NCBI GenBank assembly: GCA_019694655.1
Contig: JAIBBN010000002.1
Span: 62,001-126,000 of the forward strand
DNA length: 64,000 nt
Reading direction: 5' to 3'
Origin: Leptospirales bacterium
GTDB taxonomy: Bacteria; Spirochaetota; Leptospiria; Leptospirales; Leptonemataceae
This document shows positions 8,685-16,688 of the stretch, piece after piece. The first letter of the stretch is position 1, and each line of letters opens with the position of its first letter. The translations under genes were made by a program, and so were the position numbers. The notes under the pieces were generated by a model that made no database searches, had not been told where the DNA came from, and saw nothing but the letters and a program-made list of their open reading frames with translations.

Positions 8685-9629
8685 TTACAGCCCCGGAATT
8701 GGCTGCTTCAGGCAGAGCATCAACAGCGCCATACGCACCAGTACGCCGTAGCCGGCCATGCGAAAGTAGGCGGCGTTACCCAGATCGTCCACATCGGTGG
8801 ATAGTTCGTTCACGCGCGGCAGAGGATGCATGATCAGCGTTGGTTTGCGCGACGCTATGACAAACTCGCGATTGATGCTGTAGCTGTTGCGCAGCTTCTC
8901 GTATTCGCTACGATCGACAAAGCGCTCTTCCTGGATGCGCGTTACGTAGGCAACATCGCAATCCCAGATGGCGCGCGGATCTTCCGTTTCTTCAAAGGAG
9001 ATATTGCGCTTGCGCATTTCCTTGCGGTAGGATTCGGGGATGGCCAGGTCTACCGGCGATATCAAGACCAGTTCTGTATTGTAGTTGTAGAGCAGTCGAA
9101 TCAGACTGTGAATTGTTCGCCCAAATTTCAAATCGCCGATGAAGGCAACGCGCAGGCCGTCGGGCAGTCCGCGCTCTTCGGCAATCGTATACAGATCGAG
9201 CAGCGCCTGCGTGGGATGCTGCCCGGCCCCGTCGCCGGCATTGATCACCGGTATCTTTACGGCGGCGGCGGCGACGCGACTGGAGCCTTCCACCGGATGG
9301 CGTATGACGGCAATATCAGAGTAGGCCTCTACCATCTTCATTGTGTCGTAGAGCGTTTCGCCTTTGCTGATGCTGGAAAACTGAAAGCCGACCGTGCTGA
9401 TCACGCGTCCGCCCAAACGTTGCATGGCCGTTTCAAAGCTCAGCCGCGTACGCGTGGATGATTCAAAGAAAAGGGAAGCGAGGATCCGCCCCTGCAGCAG
9501 ACCAAAGGCCTTGCCGCCTGGCATCAGGTCGCGCAGCTTGCGCACCGCCTGCAGCAGATAATCCAGGTCCTCACGGCTGAACTGATCTGCGTCGAGAATA
9601 TTGGTATGAGCGAAGGGCGCCAGGGACAT
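8685..9629 (-). CDS. pyrB: Aspartate carbamoyltransferase catalytic chain
   Basis: Joins carbamoyl phosphate to aspartate, the committed step of pyrimidine synthesis. The carbamoyl-phosphate loop [12 protein letters not shown] is present, as are [34 protein letters not shown] and [10 protein letters not shown], the aspartate-binding HPLPR loop. About 314 residues from the ATG at 9629, the normal size of a catalytic chain. An upstream in-frame ATG at 9671 would add 14 residues with no family match. No pyrI regulatory chain is seen nearby. There is no strong ribosome-binding site before the chosen start. Confidence 0.96.
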   Translation of the reverse strand: MSLAPFAHTNILDADQFSREDLDYLLQAVRKLRDLMPGGKAFGLLQGRILASLFFESSTRTRLSFETAMQRLGGRVISTVGFQFSSISKGETLYDTMKMVEAYSDIAVIRHPVEGSSRVAAAAVKIPVINAGDGAGQHPTQALLDLYTIAEERGLPDGLRVAFIGDLKFGRTIHSLIRLLYNYNTELVLISPVDLAIPESYRKEMRKRNISFEETEDPRAIWDCDVAYVTRIQEERFVDRSEYEKLRNSYSINREFVIASRKPTLIMHPLPRVNELSTDVDDLGNAAYFRMAGYGVLVRMALLMLCLKQPIPGL

Positions 9630-9725
9630 GCAGGCGGGAGTACGCCAGCCGGCCGGCAGTGCGGCAAACACAATCAGGGTAGAAAGCGCCGCTCTCCATG
9701 GAAAAGGACGGCGGGACTGGCGGCA

Positions 9726-10013
9726 ATGAGCGTCTTATTCCTGCCAGGCGGTGGCTGGCTTCTGGCACGACCTGACCGCGACTGGCCGCCGCCGCGACCA
9801 GTCCTGCGCCCTTTCGATATCGACGATCCGCGTTTCTGCAATCTGAGTCCCGCGCCCTTTCTCTGCCGATCCTGCCTGGCCAGCGGCAAACAGTTTGCAG
9901 AACGAATCGAGTGGCAGGGCGAAGAGCAGCGACCGCTGCGCAGCTATCTCTGCCTGGACTGGCAGGCGCTCTACCTGGGCAGCGCCGGTTCTACTCGCCC
10001 CAGCGATCGTTGA
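9726..10013 (+). CDS. Possible small exported Cys-containing protein
   Basis: A weakly supported small gene filling the 360-base gap between pyrB and the repeat-protein gene. From the ATG at 9726 it encodes 95 residues with a short hydrophobic start ([13 protein letters not shown]), a Pro/Arg-rich stretch ([15 protein letters not shown]) and a CRSC pair ([11 protein letters not shown]). The final 23 bases overlap the repeat-protein gene on the other strand. There is no clear ribosome-binding site and I recognise no family. The alternative is that the gap is non-coding 5' region for pyrB. Confidence 0.35.
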   Translation: MSVLFLPGGGWLLARPDRDWPPPRPVLRPFDIDDPRFCNLSPAPFLCRSCLASGKQFAERIEWQGEEQRPLRSYLCLDWQALYLGSAGSTRPSDR

Positions 10014-10779
10014 GCAGCGCCGGCGTCTGGTCGGGCACTCCGCCATGTTCCAGGCTGTCGAGGATGCCGGCGGGATTCGAGGTATCGCGTGCGGCCGGTC
10101 CCTGGGGCAAAGCCGACTCCAGAGTGATGCCTGCCTGGCGGGGCACGTTAGGCGCCGAAATCATTTCCTGGGCGCACTCGCCTGGCTGGACGCAGATCGT
10201 CCACGGCCCTGTTCGCCGGTCAGCCAGGTACTGGCCTTGCTGATACATCTGGCCGCCAGCATAGTAGTAGGTCCACTGACCTTCGGCGAGATCGTTGTTG
10301 TACGATCCATTGTAGAAGACCTGGCCGCTTTCATAGTAGTTGATCCAGGCGCCCTGGCGTTTTCCGGCGCGGTAGCTGCCGCGCGTTTCCATTTTGCCCG
10401 AGGCATAATAGCTGAGCCATTCGCCCTCGCGCCGGTCGCTGGCATAGTCGCCCTCTGAGCTGAGGCGACCTTGAGCGTCATACAGACGCCAATGACCGTG
10501 CCGTTGATTGGCGCGGAAGGGGCCTTCGGCTTTTTTCTGGCCGCCTGCATAGTAGAAGACCCAGTCGCCCTGGCGTTGATTCCCGCGAAAGTCCCCCTCG
10601 GCCTTTTTGATGCCGTTTTCGTACCAGACGACCTGGCGGTTGCCATTCTGTTCGACCCAGACGCGAGCGCGCTCATCAAAGCGAGCGCCGCTGGTTACGG
10701 CGCCGGGACGCGCCGGTTCGGCGGCAAAAATACTCAGCGGCAAGAGTAGGACTGAGAGCGCAATGGGGATGCGGGGCAT
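9991..10779 (-). CDS. Exported MORN-variant / YwqK-type repeat protein
   Basis: Signal peptide (RIPIALSVLLLPLSIFA) followed, from about residue 55, by six tandem repeats of about 24 residues with the pattern xG.Y.....G.W..YY.SG. Examples are KKAEGPFRANQRHGHWRLYD, METRGSYRAGKRQGAWINYY and VFYNGSYNNDLAEGQWTYYY. This is the MORN_2 / YwqK repeat of spirochaete and Bacteroidetes surface proteins. The label as a toxin-antitoxin component in databases is weakly founded and not adopted here. A Pro/Ala-rich tail of about 60 residues follows the repeats. It lies 76 bases downstream of the dnaA-like gene on the same strand. Confidence 0.85.
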   Translation of the reverse strand: MPRIPIALSVLLLPLSIFAAEPARPGAVTSGARFDERARVWVEQNGNRQVVWYENGIKKAEGDFRGNQRQGDWVFYYAGGQKKAEGPFRANQRHGHWRLYDAQGRLSSEGDYASDRREGEWLSYYASGKMETRGSYRAGKRQGAWINYYESGQVFYNGSYNNDLAEGQWTYYYAGGQMYQQGQYLADRRTGPWTICVQPGECAQEMISAPNVPRQAGITLESALPQGPAARDTSNPAGILDSLEHGGVPDQTPALLNDRWGE

Positions 10780-10855
10780 CGGCTGATCCTCCGTGATCTA
10801 GCTTACCGTACTATGACGGCGAAAACCGCCTGGAGATCAACGGCGCGGCGCAATT

Positions 10856-12175
10856 TTATGCATCCGGCGGGGCGGGCAAAAGGGAGGAATTCTGACAAAC
10901 CCGTTGCCAGAGTTCCGTCAACTGTCGCTGCAGGAATAGATCGCTCTGTAGCTGAGTTTCGATTTTGCGCAGGGCGTGAATCACGCTGCCATGTTCCGCC
11001 CAGCCAAGGGCCCGGGCTGTATCACGCTGCGAGAGGCCCAGGTGTTTTACGCAGAGAAAGGCCGCCATATGCCGGGCCTGGCTAAGACGGCGGCTGCGCG
11101 CCTGGCCGAGCAGGGCGGAAAGCTCGATCTTCAGATGGCTGGCTGTGGTCCGCACTACATCTTCCGCCCGTGCGCCGCTGCCTTGATCAAATAGATCCTG
11201 GCAAAGCGTCTGGCAGGCCTCAAGATCCAAACGCTGCGAACCGCTGTGCGCCAGCCGCAATGCGATCGCCTTAAGCCGACGCAGATCGATCTGCACTCGA
11301 CGCGCCAGCCAGAGTACAAGCGACGCTTCAAGCTGGATTTCATGGCGCAGCAATTCGTTTTCCAGCAATTTGCATCGAGCCTCTTCGCCCAGCGGCGCAA
11401 GCTCTGCCAGCTCGGCGGATTGCAGCCGCGATTGCAGCGCCTCGCTAAGCGATAATTCCGCCGGCCTACGATCGGAACTGAGCAGTAGCGTCCGACCTTC
11501 GCGCAGGCAATGATCGGCAAGATTGCTCAGCTCCTCCTGGCTGCGCGCCGCCTGGGCTTTGATGTATTGGAAGTCGTCAATCGCAATACACTGCAGCTGA
11601 TGCAGGGATCGCCGCCAGGCGACGGTAGCTCGCCGACTGCAGGCCTCGGCAAACTCCGATACAAAGGCCTCCAGAGTATAGCGACGCACGCTCTTTCCGG
11701 AGGATTGCTGTTGATGTAAAATCCAATCGATGGCGGCGCTCTTGCCAGCGCCAACTGGACCCAGAATGATTGCCAGCGGCGGCGGATTCTCTTTGAGCCG
11801 TCGCAAGGTTGTCGCGCTTGTTGTCGGCGGGAAAAACGCCTGCGCCGCTGGTCCTTTGGTCTGATCAGGCACAGCCGGCGGCCGCCGAATCTGGGGACTA
11901 TGTCGGGACGCGCCGGATGCCGCCAAACAAAGCTGGGCCTGCAAATTAAGCCGGGCCGCACACTCATCGATGAGCTTCTGGTGGCGTATCTGAAGGCGGC
12001 GCAGGTCGCGTGGCGCGGCTGTAATCATGATCCGGCCCGGCGCTGCTGCAAATGCAACTTCGGAAAAATCGGCGCGAAAGGCGCGCGAGCCGACGCGCGC
12101 CGCCAGCTCTTGCTCGAAGGCCAGCTCGTCGGAAGAGTTCCCGGACTCGCAAGACAATGCTTGTTGGTTGCTCAT
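10856..12175 (-). CDS. dnaA: Divergent DnaA-type replication initiator homologue
   Basis: All DnaA domains can be followed. From the ATG at 12175 (439 residues): domain I at about 17-80, ending in a RRLQIRHQKLIDECAARL helix; a Pro/Ala/Thr-rich domain II; an AAA+ domain with Walker A GPVGAGKS (139-146), Walker B CIAIDDFQ (196-203) and sensor II in DLRRLKAIALRL; and a domain IV with helix-turn-helix at about 360-406 (RRLSQARHMAAFLCVKHLGL, then GWAEHGSVIHALRKIE). The recognition helix deviates from the usual GxRDHTTVxHAxRKI: Asp is Glu and the first Thr is Gly. dnaN, recF and gyrB are not adjacent. It may be the only dnaA or a paralogue; the window cannot decide. An in-frame ATG at 12220 is less likely. 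Confidence 0.85.
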   Translation of the reverse strand: MSNQQALSCESGNSSDELAFEQELAARVGSRAFRADFSEVAFAAAPGRIMITAAPRDLRRLQIRHQKLIDECAARLNLQAQLCLAASGASRHSPQIRRPPAVPDQTKGPAAQAFFPPTTSATTLRRLKENPPPLAIILGPVGAGKSAAIDWILHQQQSSGKSVRRYTLEAFVSEFAEACSRRATVAWRRSLHQLQCIAIDDFQYIKAQAARSQEELSNLADHCLREGRTLLLSSDRRPAELSLSEALQSRLQSAELAELAPLGEEARCKLLENELLRHEIQLEASLVLWLARRVQIDLRRLKAIALRLAHSGSQRLDLEACQTLCQDLFDQGSGARAEDVVRTTASHLKIELSALLGQARSRRLSQARHMAAFLCVKHLGLSQRDTARALGWAEHGSVIHALRKIETQLQSDLFLQRQLTELWQRVCQNSSLLPAPPDA

Positions 12176-12195
12176 AATCGAATATAAAGAGTAAA

Positions 12196-12201
12196 AGTAT
12201 A
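12196..12201 (-). promoter_or_regulatory. Candidate -10 box for the dnaA-like gene
   Basis: TATACT on the minus strand, 20 bases before the ATG at 12175, inside a strongly AT-rich stretch (12176-12262) that stands out from the GC-rich surroundings. No matching -35 with good spacing was found; TTGATA upstream is only 13 bases away. No Shine-Dalgarno sequence precedes the start. Confidence 0.4.
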
Positions 12202-12223
12202 CAATGAAATATGATATCAATTC

Positions 12224-12262
12224 GACATTATGGATTATGTCTCAAAAGATTATGTCGCAAAA
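12224..12262. repeat. Tandem 15-bp repeats with overlapping dyad upstream of the dnaA-like gene
   Basis: Two directly abutting 15-bp copies, GATTATGTCTCAAAA (12233-12247) and GATTATGTCGCAAAA (12248-12262), match at 14 of 15 bases. The first overlaps an imperfect 18-bp dyad at 12224-12241 (GACATTATGGATTATGTC, 14 of 18 positions symmetric). They lie about 50 bases before the start codon of the dnaA-like gene. They may be binding sites for that protein, either an origin or an autoregulatory operator. The rest of the gap to trxB (12263-12373) shows nothing I can name. Confidence 0.7.
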
Positions 12263-12373
12263 GCGATGTACTCAGGCAGCGTCAAAGCTGCCGGTCATTG
12301 CCGCAAGCGATGTTGCCGCGGTTGAATCGGAAAATTAAGTGGAAAAGGTGCGAGCGGAGAGGTCGCGCCCTGA

Positions 12374-13354
12374 CTACTCTATGCCCTGCGCTTCCAGCCA
12401 GCGTTCGGCATCCAGCGCCGCCATACAACCGCTGCCCGCCGCTGTGATAGCCTGGCGATAGCGTTTGTCCTGCACGTCGCCTGCAGCGAAGACGCCTTCC
12501 ACGCTGGTGCGCGTTGCGCCGGCTTCGGTGTGGATATATCCATCAGCGTCGAGTTGGATCTGGCCAACAAATGGCTCAGTGTTTGGCTTATGACCAATGG
12601 CGTAAAACAGCCCGTTGACCGCCAGCTGGCGTTCAGCGCCGCTGTTAACGTCCCGCACCTGCAAAGAGCGAAGTTGACGCTCATCGCCGGCGGCGGCTAC
12701 GGGGACATGGTTCCAGACGATTTCGATTTTTGAATTCTTCAGCACGCGCTCTTGCATGATCTGCGAAGCGCGCAGTCGATCGCGCCGGTGGATCAAGTAT
12801 ACGCGCGACGCATACTTAGTGAGAAACATACTTTCCTCGGCGGCTGAATCGCCGCCGCCGATTACAGCCAGCGGAGCATCGCGAAACAGGGGGAGGGCCC
12901 CGTCGCAAACAGCGCAGGCGGATATGCCGTGCTGCCAGTAGCGCTCCTCGCCGGGCAGCGCCATGCGTCGGGCGGTGGCCCCGGTTGCAATGATGACGCT
13001 ATGCGCCAGCGTGGGCGCTTCGTCCTCGAGCCCTTCGCGCCATAACTGGAAGGGGCGACGGCTGAAATCAACGCGACTTATAGTCTCAGTATGAATCGCG
13101 GCGCCGAAGCGAAGAGACTGCTTGCGAAACAAATCGGTGAGCTCGACGCCCATGACGCCTTCAGGAAAGCCGGGGAAATTCTCCACTTCTGTCGTGGTCG
13201 TCAGCTGACCGCCAGCAGCAATACCGCCGGCCATAAATCCCTCAAACAGGACAGGGCTCAGGTTGGCTCGCGCTGCGTAAATTGCGGCGGTATGCGCCGC
13301 TGGACCGCTGCCTATGATGACCACCCGATGCGGCTGATTCTGTGCTTCGCCCAT
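12374..13354 (-). CDS. trxB: Thioredoxin reductase
   Basis: FAD/NADPH flavoenzyme that reduces thioredoxin. FAD-binding [16 protein letters not shown] is near the N-terminus, with [16 protein letters not shown] after it. The redox disulfide is CAVCDG (the common form is CATCDG), followed by the NADPH motif [11 protein letters not shown] and HRRDRLRAS. The C-terminal FAD motif is [31 protein letters not shown]. The ATG at 13354 gives 326 residues; an upstream ATG at 13396 is possible. It points away from the peroxiredoxin gene that starts at 13530, so the two share a promoter region and a thiol-redox theme. Confidence 0.96.
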   Translation of the reverse strand: MGEAQNQPHRVVIIGSGPAAHTAAIYAARANLSPVLFEGFMAGGIAAGGQLTTTTEVENFPGFPEGVMGVELTDLFRKQSLRFGAAIHTETISRVDFSRRPFQLWREGLEDEAPTLAHSVIIATGATARRMALPGEERYWQHGISACAVCDGALPLFRDAPLAVIGGGDSAAEESMFLTKYASRVYLIHRRDRLRASQIMQERVLKNSKIEIVWNHVPVAAAGDERQLRSLQVRDVNSGAERQLAVNGLFYAIGHKPNTEPFVGQIQLDADGYIHTEAGATRTSVEGVFAAGDVQDKRYRQAITAAGSGCMAALDAERWLEAQGIE

Positions 13355-13529
13355 CCGCGGACGATCCCTTTGGCCGCGTTGTGCTTGCCAGCCCATTTTG
13401 ACCGCCTGTCATCGAGATCAGCGCCTCGCCGGCGGCATTTTTCTGTTTTCTTGTGAGCCGGCCGACTTCAACTGGCATTGGGGTCAGGACCGGGGTTCTG
13501 GCCGGCGTAGGGCTATAAAAGGAGCGGGC

Positions 13530-14180
13530 ATGGATCACTCGGCAAAACCCAGAACAGGCGATCAGGCGCCGAATTCGCGTGTTACTGTCACCGAGGGCAG
13601 CGTCCATTCGCTCAGCGAGCTGGCCGGCCCCAAAGGTTTGATTATCTACTTTTATCCAAAAGATAACACTCCGGGCTGCACGCGCGAGGCATGCGACTTT
13701 CGTGATCGACGCAATGAGCTTGATCGTCTGGGTTACGGCGTGGTTGGCGTATCTGCTGACAGCGTCCAATCCCACCAGCGCTTCAGCGAAAGCCAGAGTC
13801 TCAACTTTCCGCTGATCGCTGATGAGCAGCACAGCCTGATCAAGAAATTCGGGGCCTTCGGCGAGAAGAAGATGTACGGAAGAAGTTTTGATGGCATCCT
13901 GCGTACAACCTTTGTTCTGGACAAGACGCTCAATGTGCAGAAGGTTTATGATGCCGTCAAGGTCGAGGGACACGTCAATCATCTGATTGACGATATCAAG
14001 AACCACCGACTGGGCGGCGCCGCGCCCTCGCGCAAGAAACAAACATCCGCTGCTGCAATCGGCGGCGCCCGCAAAAAGGGCGCCTCTTCTGCGAAGTCCG
14101 CGCTTCGCAAGCCGGCCTCTGCCGCCAAAAAGACCAGCAAGAAAAAGGCGGCGAAGAAATCAACAACGCGCAAACGCTAA
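13530..14180 (+). CDS. bcp: Peroxiredoxin of the BCP/PrxQ type with lysine-rich tail
   Basis: Thiol peroxidase that reduces hydroperoxides with thioredoxin. The ATG at 13530 has AGGAG at proper distance. The core includes IIYFYPKDNTPGCTREACDFRD, with the peroxidatic Cys50 and the PrxQ-type resolving Cys55, then GVSADSVQSHQRF and GRSFDGILRTTFVLDK. The core ends near residue 160. A further 55 residues are almost only Lys, Ala, Ser, Arg and Thr (for example ASSAKSALRKPASAAKKTSK), like histone-H1-type tails. That tail is not part of the family and could bind DNA or polyanions. trxB lies divergently upstream. Confidence 0.92.
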   Translation: MDHSAKPRTGDQAPNSRVTVTEGSVHSLSELAGPKGLIIYFYPKDNTPGCTREACDFRDRRNELDRLGYGVVGVSADSVQSHQRFSESQSLNFPLIADEQHSLIKKFGAFGEKKMYGRSFDGILRTTFVLDKTLNVQKVYDAVKVEGHVNHLIDDIKNHRLGGAAPSRKKQTSAAAIGGARKKGASSAKSALRKPASAAKKTSKKKAAKKSTTRKR

Positions 14181-14200
14181 CTGAAAGGCCAGGTGGATGA

Positions 14201-15892
14201 ATGTCCGAATTCCGAATTCCCGCGCTGCGCTTTGAGATAAGAAAGGAGACGGCCGCTGGCCGTCGCTTACGATTGATTGCCTGTTTCAAAGATAGCTCAG
14301 GCGCCGATCTTGAAAAATTGTCCGCAAGCCATGGTTTGCGCCAGCAATTGGCCGCGCATGAGGAACTCGGCGCCTGGAAGGCGGCTGCAGGCCAGAGTCT
14401 TCTACTTGCCGATCGCAATGTCATGCTACTTGGTTTGGGCGAGGCGGCCGCGTTTCACCCTGAAACCTGGTGCAGCGCCTTTCGAGCTGCGGGCGAAAAG
14501 CTTGGCCGCTTCAAGGACTATGCGCTGGAAGTTGTGATCAGCGATGAAGTGCGCGATGCGGTGGCCCGCTACAGCGGCGCCGAGAGCGATTTCCGGAAAC
14601 GTCTGTCGCTTTCTTTCTCCGGAGCGCGCCGTCGCCGCAAGGGCGCCGGCAACGCCAGGAACAAGAGCGGCGAGAGCGAGGATTTGCCCGACTATGTTGG
14701 TCCTTACTCGCTTGAGGAATTGATCGCGCAGTCCGTCGCCTCTTTGAATACGGGCGCCGAGCCAATGGAAACCTTGAAGAGTTCGACGGACCGCGGCGCA
14801 AAGAGTCGATCGCCCAGGAAAGACTTACGCGGCGATTCGATTGCGCTCCACTTCAGCGGAAAAAGTCCGGCAGCCCAGAAGTTGCGCGCTGCCGGCGAAA
14901 GAGGCCTGCAGTTGGCCCGGGCGCTTCATGGCGCACGCTACGTAGCCTCTTTGCCCGGAAACCACTTCCATCCGGAACACTATGAACGCTACGCGCGTCA
15001 GATCGCACACGAAGCAGGATTGAAGCTTCGCGTCTTTGGCCGTCCAGAGCTGGAGAAGCTGGGCGCCGGAGGAATCCTGGCGGTAGGCCGCGGTTCTGCA
15101 ATCAGCCCCCGAATGATCGTTCTGGAATACACGCCGCCGCGTTCGCGCATCCAGCAGCCGGTGGTACTTGTAGGCAAGGGCGTTACCTTTGATACGGGCG
15201 GCATTTCCTTGAAACCGCCAGCCGAAATGCACGAGATGAAGTACGACATGTGCGGTTCGGCTCTGGCCCTGCACACAATCGCTCTTGCCTCACGGCGCAA
15301 GCTTCCCACGCCCCTCGTGGCGATTCTGGGCATTGTTGAGAATATGCCCGACGGCGCTGCAATCAAACCGGGCGACGTCTACACAGCATTGAACGGGCTG
15401 ACAGTGGAAGTGCAGAATACCGATGCCGAGGGAAGGTTGGTACTGGCCGACGCTCTGAGCTACGCTTGCAAGCATTACGATTCGCTCTGTCTGCTCGATT
15501 TCGCCACATTGACCGGCGCCTGCGTCATTGCGCTGGGGCATGAGGCCGCGGGCTTGATGACTGCCTCCGAGGATCTGGCGCAGCGCCTGGATCTGGCCTC
15601 GCGGAAATCTCTGGATCGTCTCTGGCGTCTGCCGCACTGGGCCGCTTATGGCGGCGGGCTCAAGTCCGATACCGCCGATCTGCGAAACATCGCCGGAAGG
15701 CCGGCAGGAACTGTGACGGCCATGCGCTTTCTTTCACGTTTTGTAAGCGATGAGACGCCGTGGGCGCACATCGACATAGCTGGCGTTGCCTGGCGAGGCA
15801 AAGGCGCCGGATCACAGCCGCGCGGCGCAACGGGCTGGGGACTGCGCTTGATGAACCAGTTTCTCGAGGATCTGATTCAGGATGCTGATTGA
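14201..15892 (+). CDS. pepA: Cytosol (leucyl) aminopeptidase, M17
   Basis: Two-metal aminopeptidase releasing N-terminal residues. The metal and catalytic motifs are VLVGKGVTFDTGGISLKP and the M17 signature NTDAEGRLVLADAL, with DFATLTGACVIALG and GWGLRLMNQFLE near the end. At 563 residues it is longer than the usual ~500. The extra length lies between the N-terminal domain and the catalytic domain, at about 140-210, in basic segments (GARRRRKGAGNARNKSG and DRGAKSRSPRKDLRG). It starts 21 bases after the peroxiredoxin gene with AGGTGG upstream, so the two may be cotranscribed. Confidence 0.95.
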   Translation: MSEFRIPALRFEIRKETAAGRRLRLIACFKDSSGADLEKLSASHGLRQQLAAHEELGAWKAAAGQSLLLADRNVMLLGLGEAAAFHPETWCSAFRAAGEKLGRFKDYALEVVISDEVRDAVARYSGAESDFRKRLSLSFSGARRRRKGAGNARNKSGESEDLPDYVGPYSLEELIAQSVASLNTGAEPMETLKSSTDRGAKSRSPRKDLRGDSIALHFSGKSPAAQKLRAAGERGLQLARALHGARYVASLPGNHFHPEHYERYARQIAHEAGLKLRVFGRPELEKLGAGGILAVGRGSAISPRMIVLEYTPPRSRIQQPVVLVGKGVTFDTGGISLKPPAEMHEMKYDMCGSALALHTIALASRRKLPTPLVAILGIVENMPDGAAIKPGDVYTALNGLTVEVQNTDAEGRLVLADALSYACKHYDSLCLLDFATLTGACVIALGHEAAGLMTASEDLAQRLDLASRKSLDRLWRLPHWAAYGGGLKSDTADLRNIAGRPAGTVTAMRFLSRFVSDETPWAHIDIAGVAWRGKGAGSQPRGATGWGLRLMNQFLEDLIQDAD

Positions 15893-15917
15893 AGGCATCC
15901 CCGAGGCGCGGCAGAGA

Positions 15918-16142
15918 TCAATTGTCGAGCAGATTGTTCAGGCTATCGATCAGCTGGTCCAGCGGCACGCCGTAGCCCTGGCAAACCTGTTCAATGGTTT
16001 CCAGTTCATTAATGGAGCAGTGTGAACAACCGCCCAGATGGTAGCTGGAAAAAACCAGGGCGGCGTCAGCATGCAAAGCCATGGCCTCGCCGACGGTCAT
16101 CTCCGGACGGAACTTTTCTTGTTGGACTTGCGTTTCAGACAT
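15918..16142 (-). CDS. DUF1858-type small redox (disulfide) protein
   Basis: A 74-residue protein of the hybrid-cluster-protein-associated disulfide domain (DUF1858). After MTVGEAMALHADAALVFSSYHLG comes the conserved GGCSHC pair, then LETIEQVCQGYGVPLDQLIDSLN, the helical end typical of the family. The domain is thought to undergo dithiol chemistry, but the partner is unknown; no hybrid cluster protein is present here. It converges with pepA (25 bases apart) and diverges from the QueD-like gene. Confidence 0.8.
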   Translation of the reverse strand: MSETQVQQEKFRPEMTVGEAMALHADAALVFSSYHLGGCSHCSINELETIEQVCQGYGVPLDQLIDSLNNLLDN

Positions 16143-16235
16143 TGCAGGGCTCGATGAGTCTCAGTATCCTTAATGAAACTGCGGGGACGGCTACAGTCAA
16201 CCAAAAAGGGTGGCCGCCCCCGGTCGTCGAGCCCC

Positions 16236-16688
16236 ATGAATTTTGACCGCGATGCGCATCCAGAGATCTCGGGCGAGGTGGGAAGCTTCCACCAGGCAAG
16301 GGGGCAGTTCTTCGTTCGGATTGAAGGTCGCTTTGAGTCCGCGCACTACCTCTATCGCTATTTTCCCGACGGCAGCGACGAACCGATGCATGGACATAGC
16401 TGGCTGGTGGAACTGTTCCTGGCCCGCAGCGACGGCGGCATTGGCGTCGACGGCATCAGCTTCGATTTTCTAAATGTGCGTCGCCGCCTGGACCAGATGA
16501 TAGAGCGGATCGAGCACGTCTGCATCAATGATTTACGCGAGTTCAAGGGAGTGAACCCAACTTCCGAAAATATAGCGCGCTGGTTTTTTGCCGGCCTGCG
16601 TGCGGCGGTTGCTGCCAGCAGCGGCCGCCTGCTGGAGATTCGAATCCATGAAGGGCCTCAGAACATTGCTGTTTTTCGACCGGATTGA
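16236..16688 (+). CDS. QueD / 6-pyruvoyl-tetrahydropterin-synthase-like protein lacking the catalytic Cys
   Basis: T-fold enzyme of the PTPS/QueD family (150 residues from the ATG at 16236; an in-frame upstream start at 16173 is possible). The zinc ligands are His37 in FESAHYL and His52/His54 in HGHS. The proton-relay His is in RIEHVCIND, the PTSENIARW segment is present, and the pterin-binding Glu sits in IRIHEGPQ. The usual nucleophile, a Cys four residues before HGH, is Asp48 here (DEPMHGH). So preQ synthesis by the normal QueD chemistry is uncertain, and a different pterin reaction is possible. It overlaps the next gene by 41 bases. Confidence 0.78.
   Translation: MNFDRDAHPEISGEVGSFHQARGQFFVRIEGRFESAHYLYRYFPDGSDEPMHGHSWLVELFLARSDGGIGVDGISFDFLNVRRRLDQMIERIEHVCINDLREFKGVNPTSENIARWFFAGLRAAVAASSGRLLEIRIHEGPQNIAVFRPD

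Noticed and set aside
10856-12175. DnaA homologue read as Hda or DnaC
   Set aside because: A domain-I-like N-terminus and a domain IV helix-turn-helix are both present, which Hda and DnaC lack.
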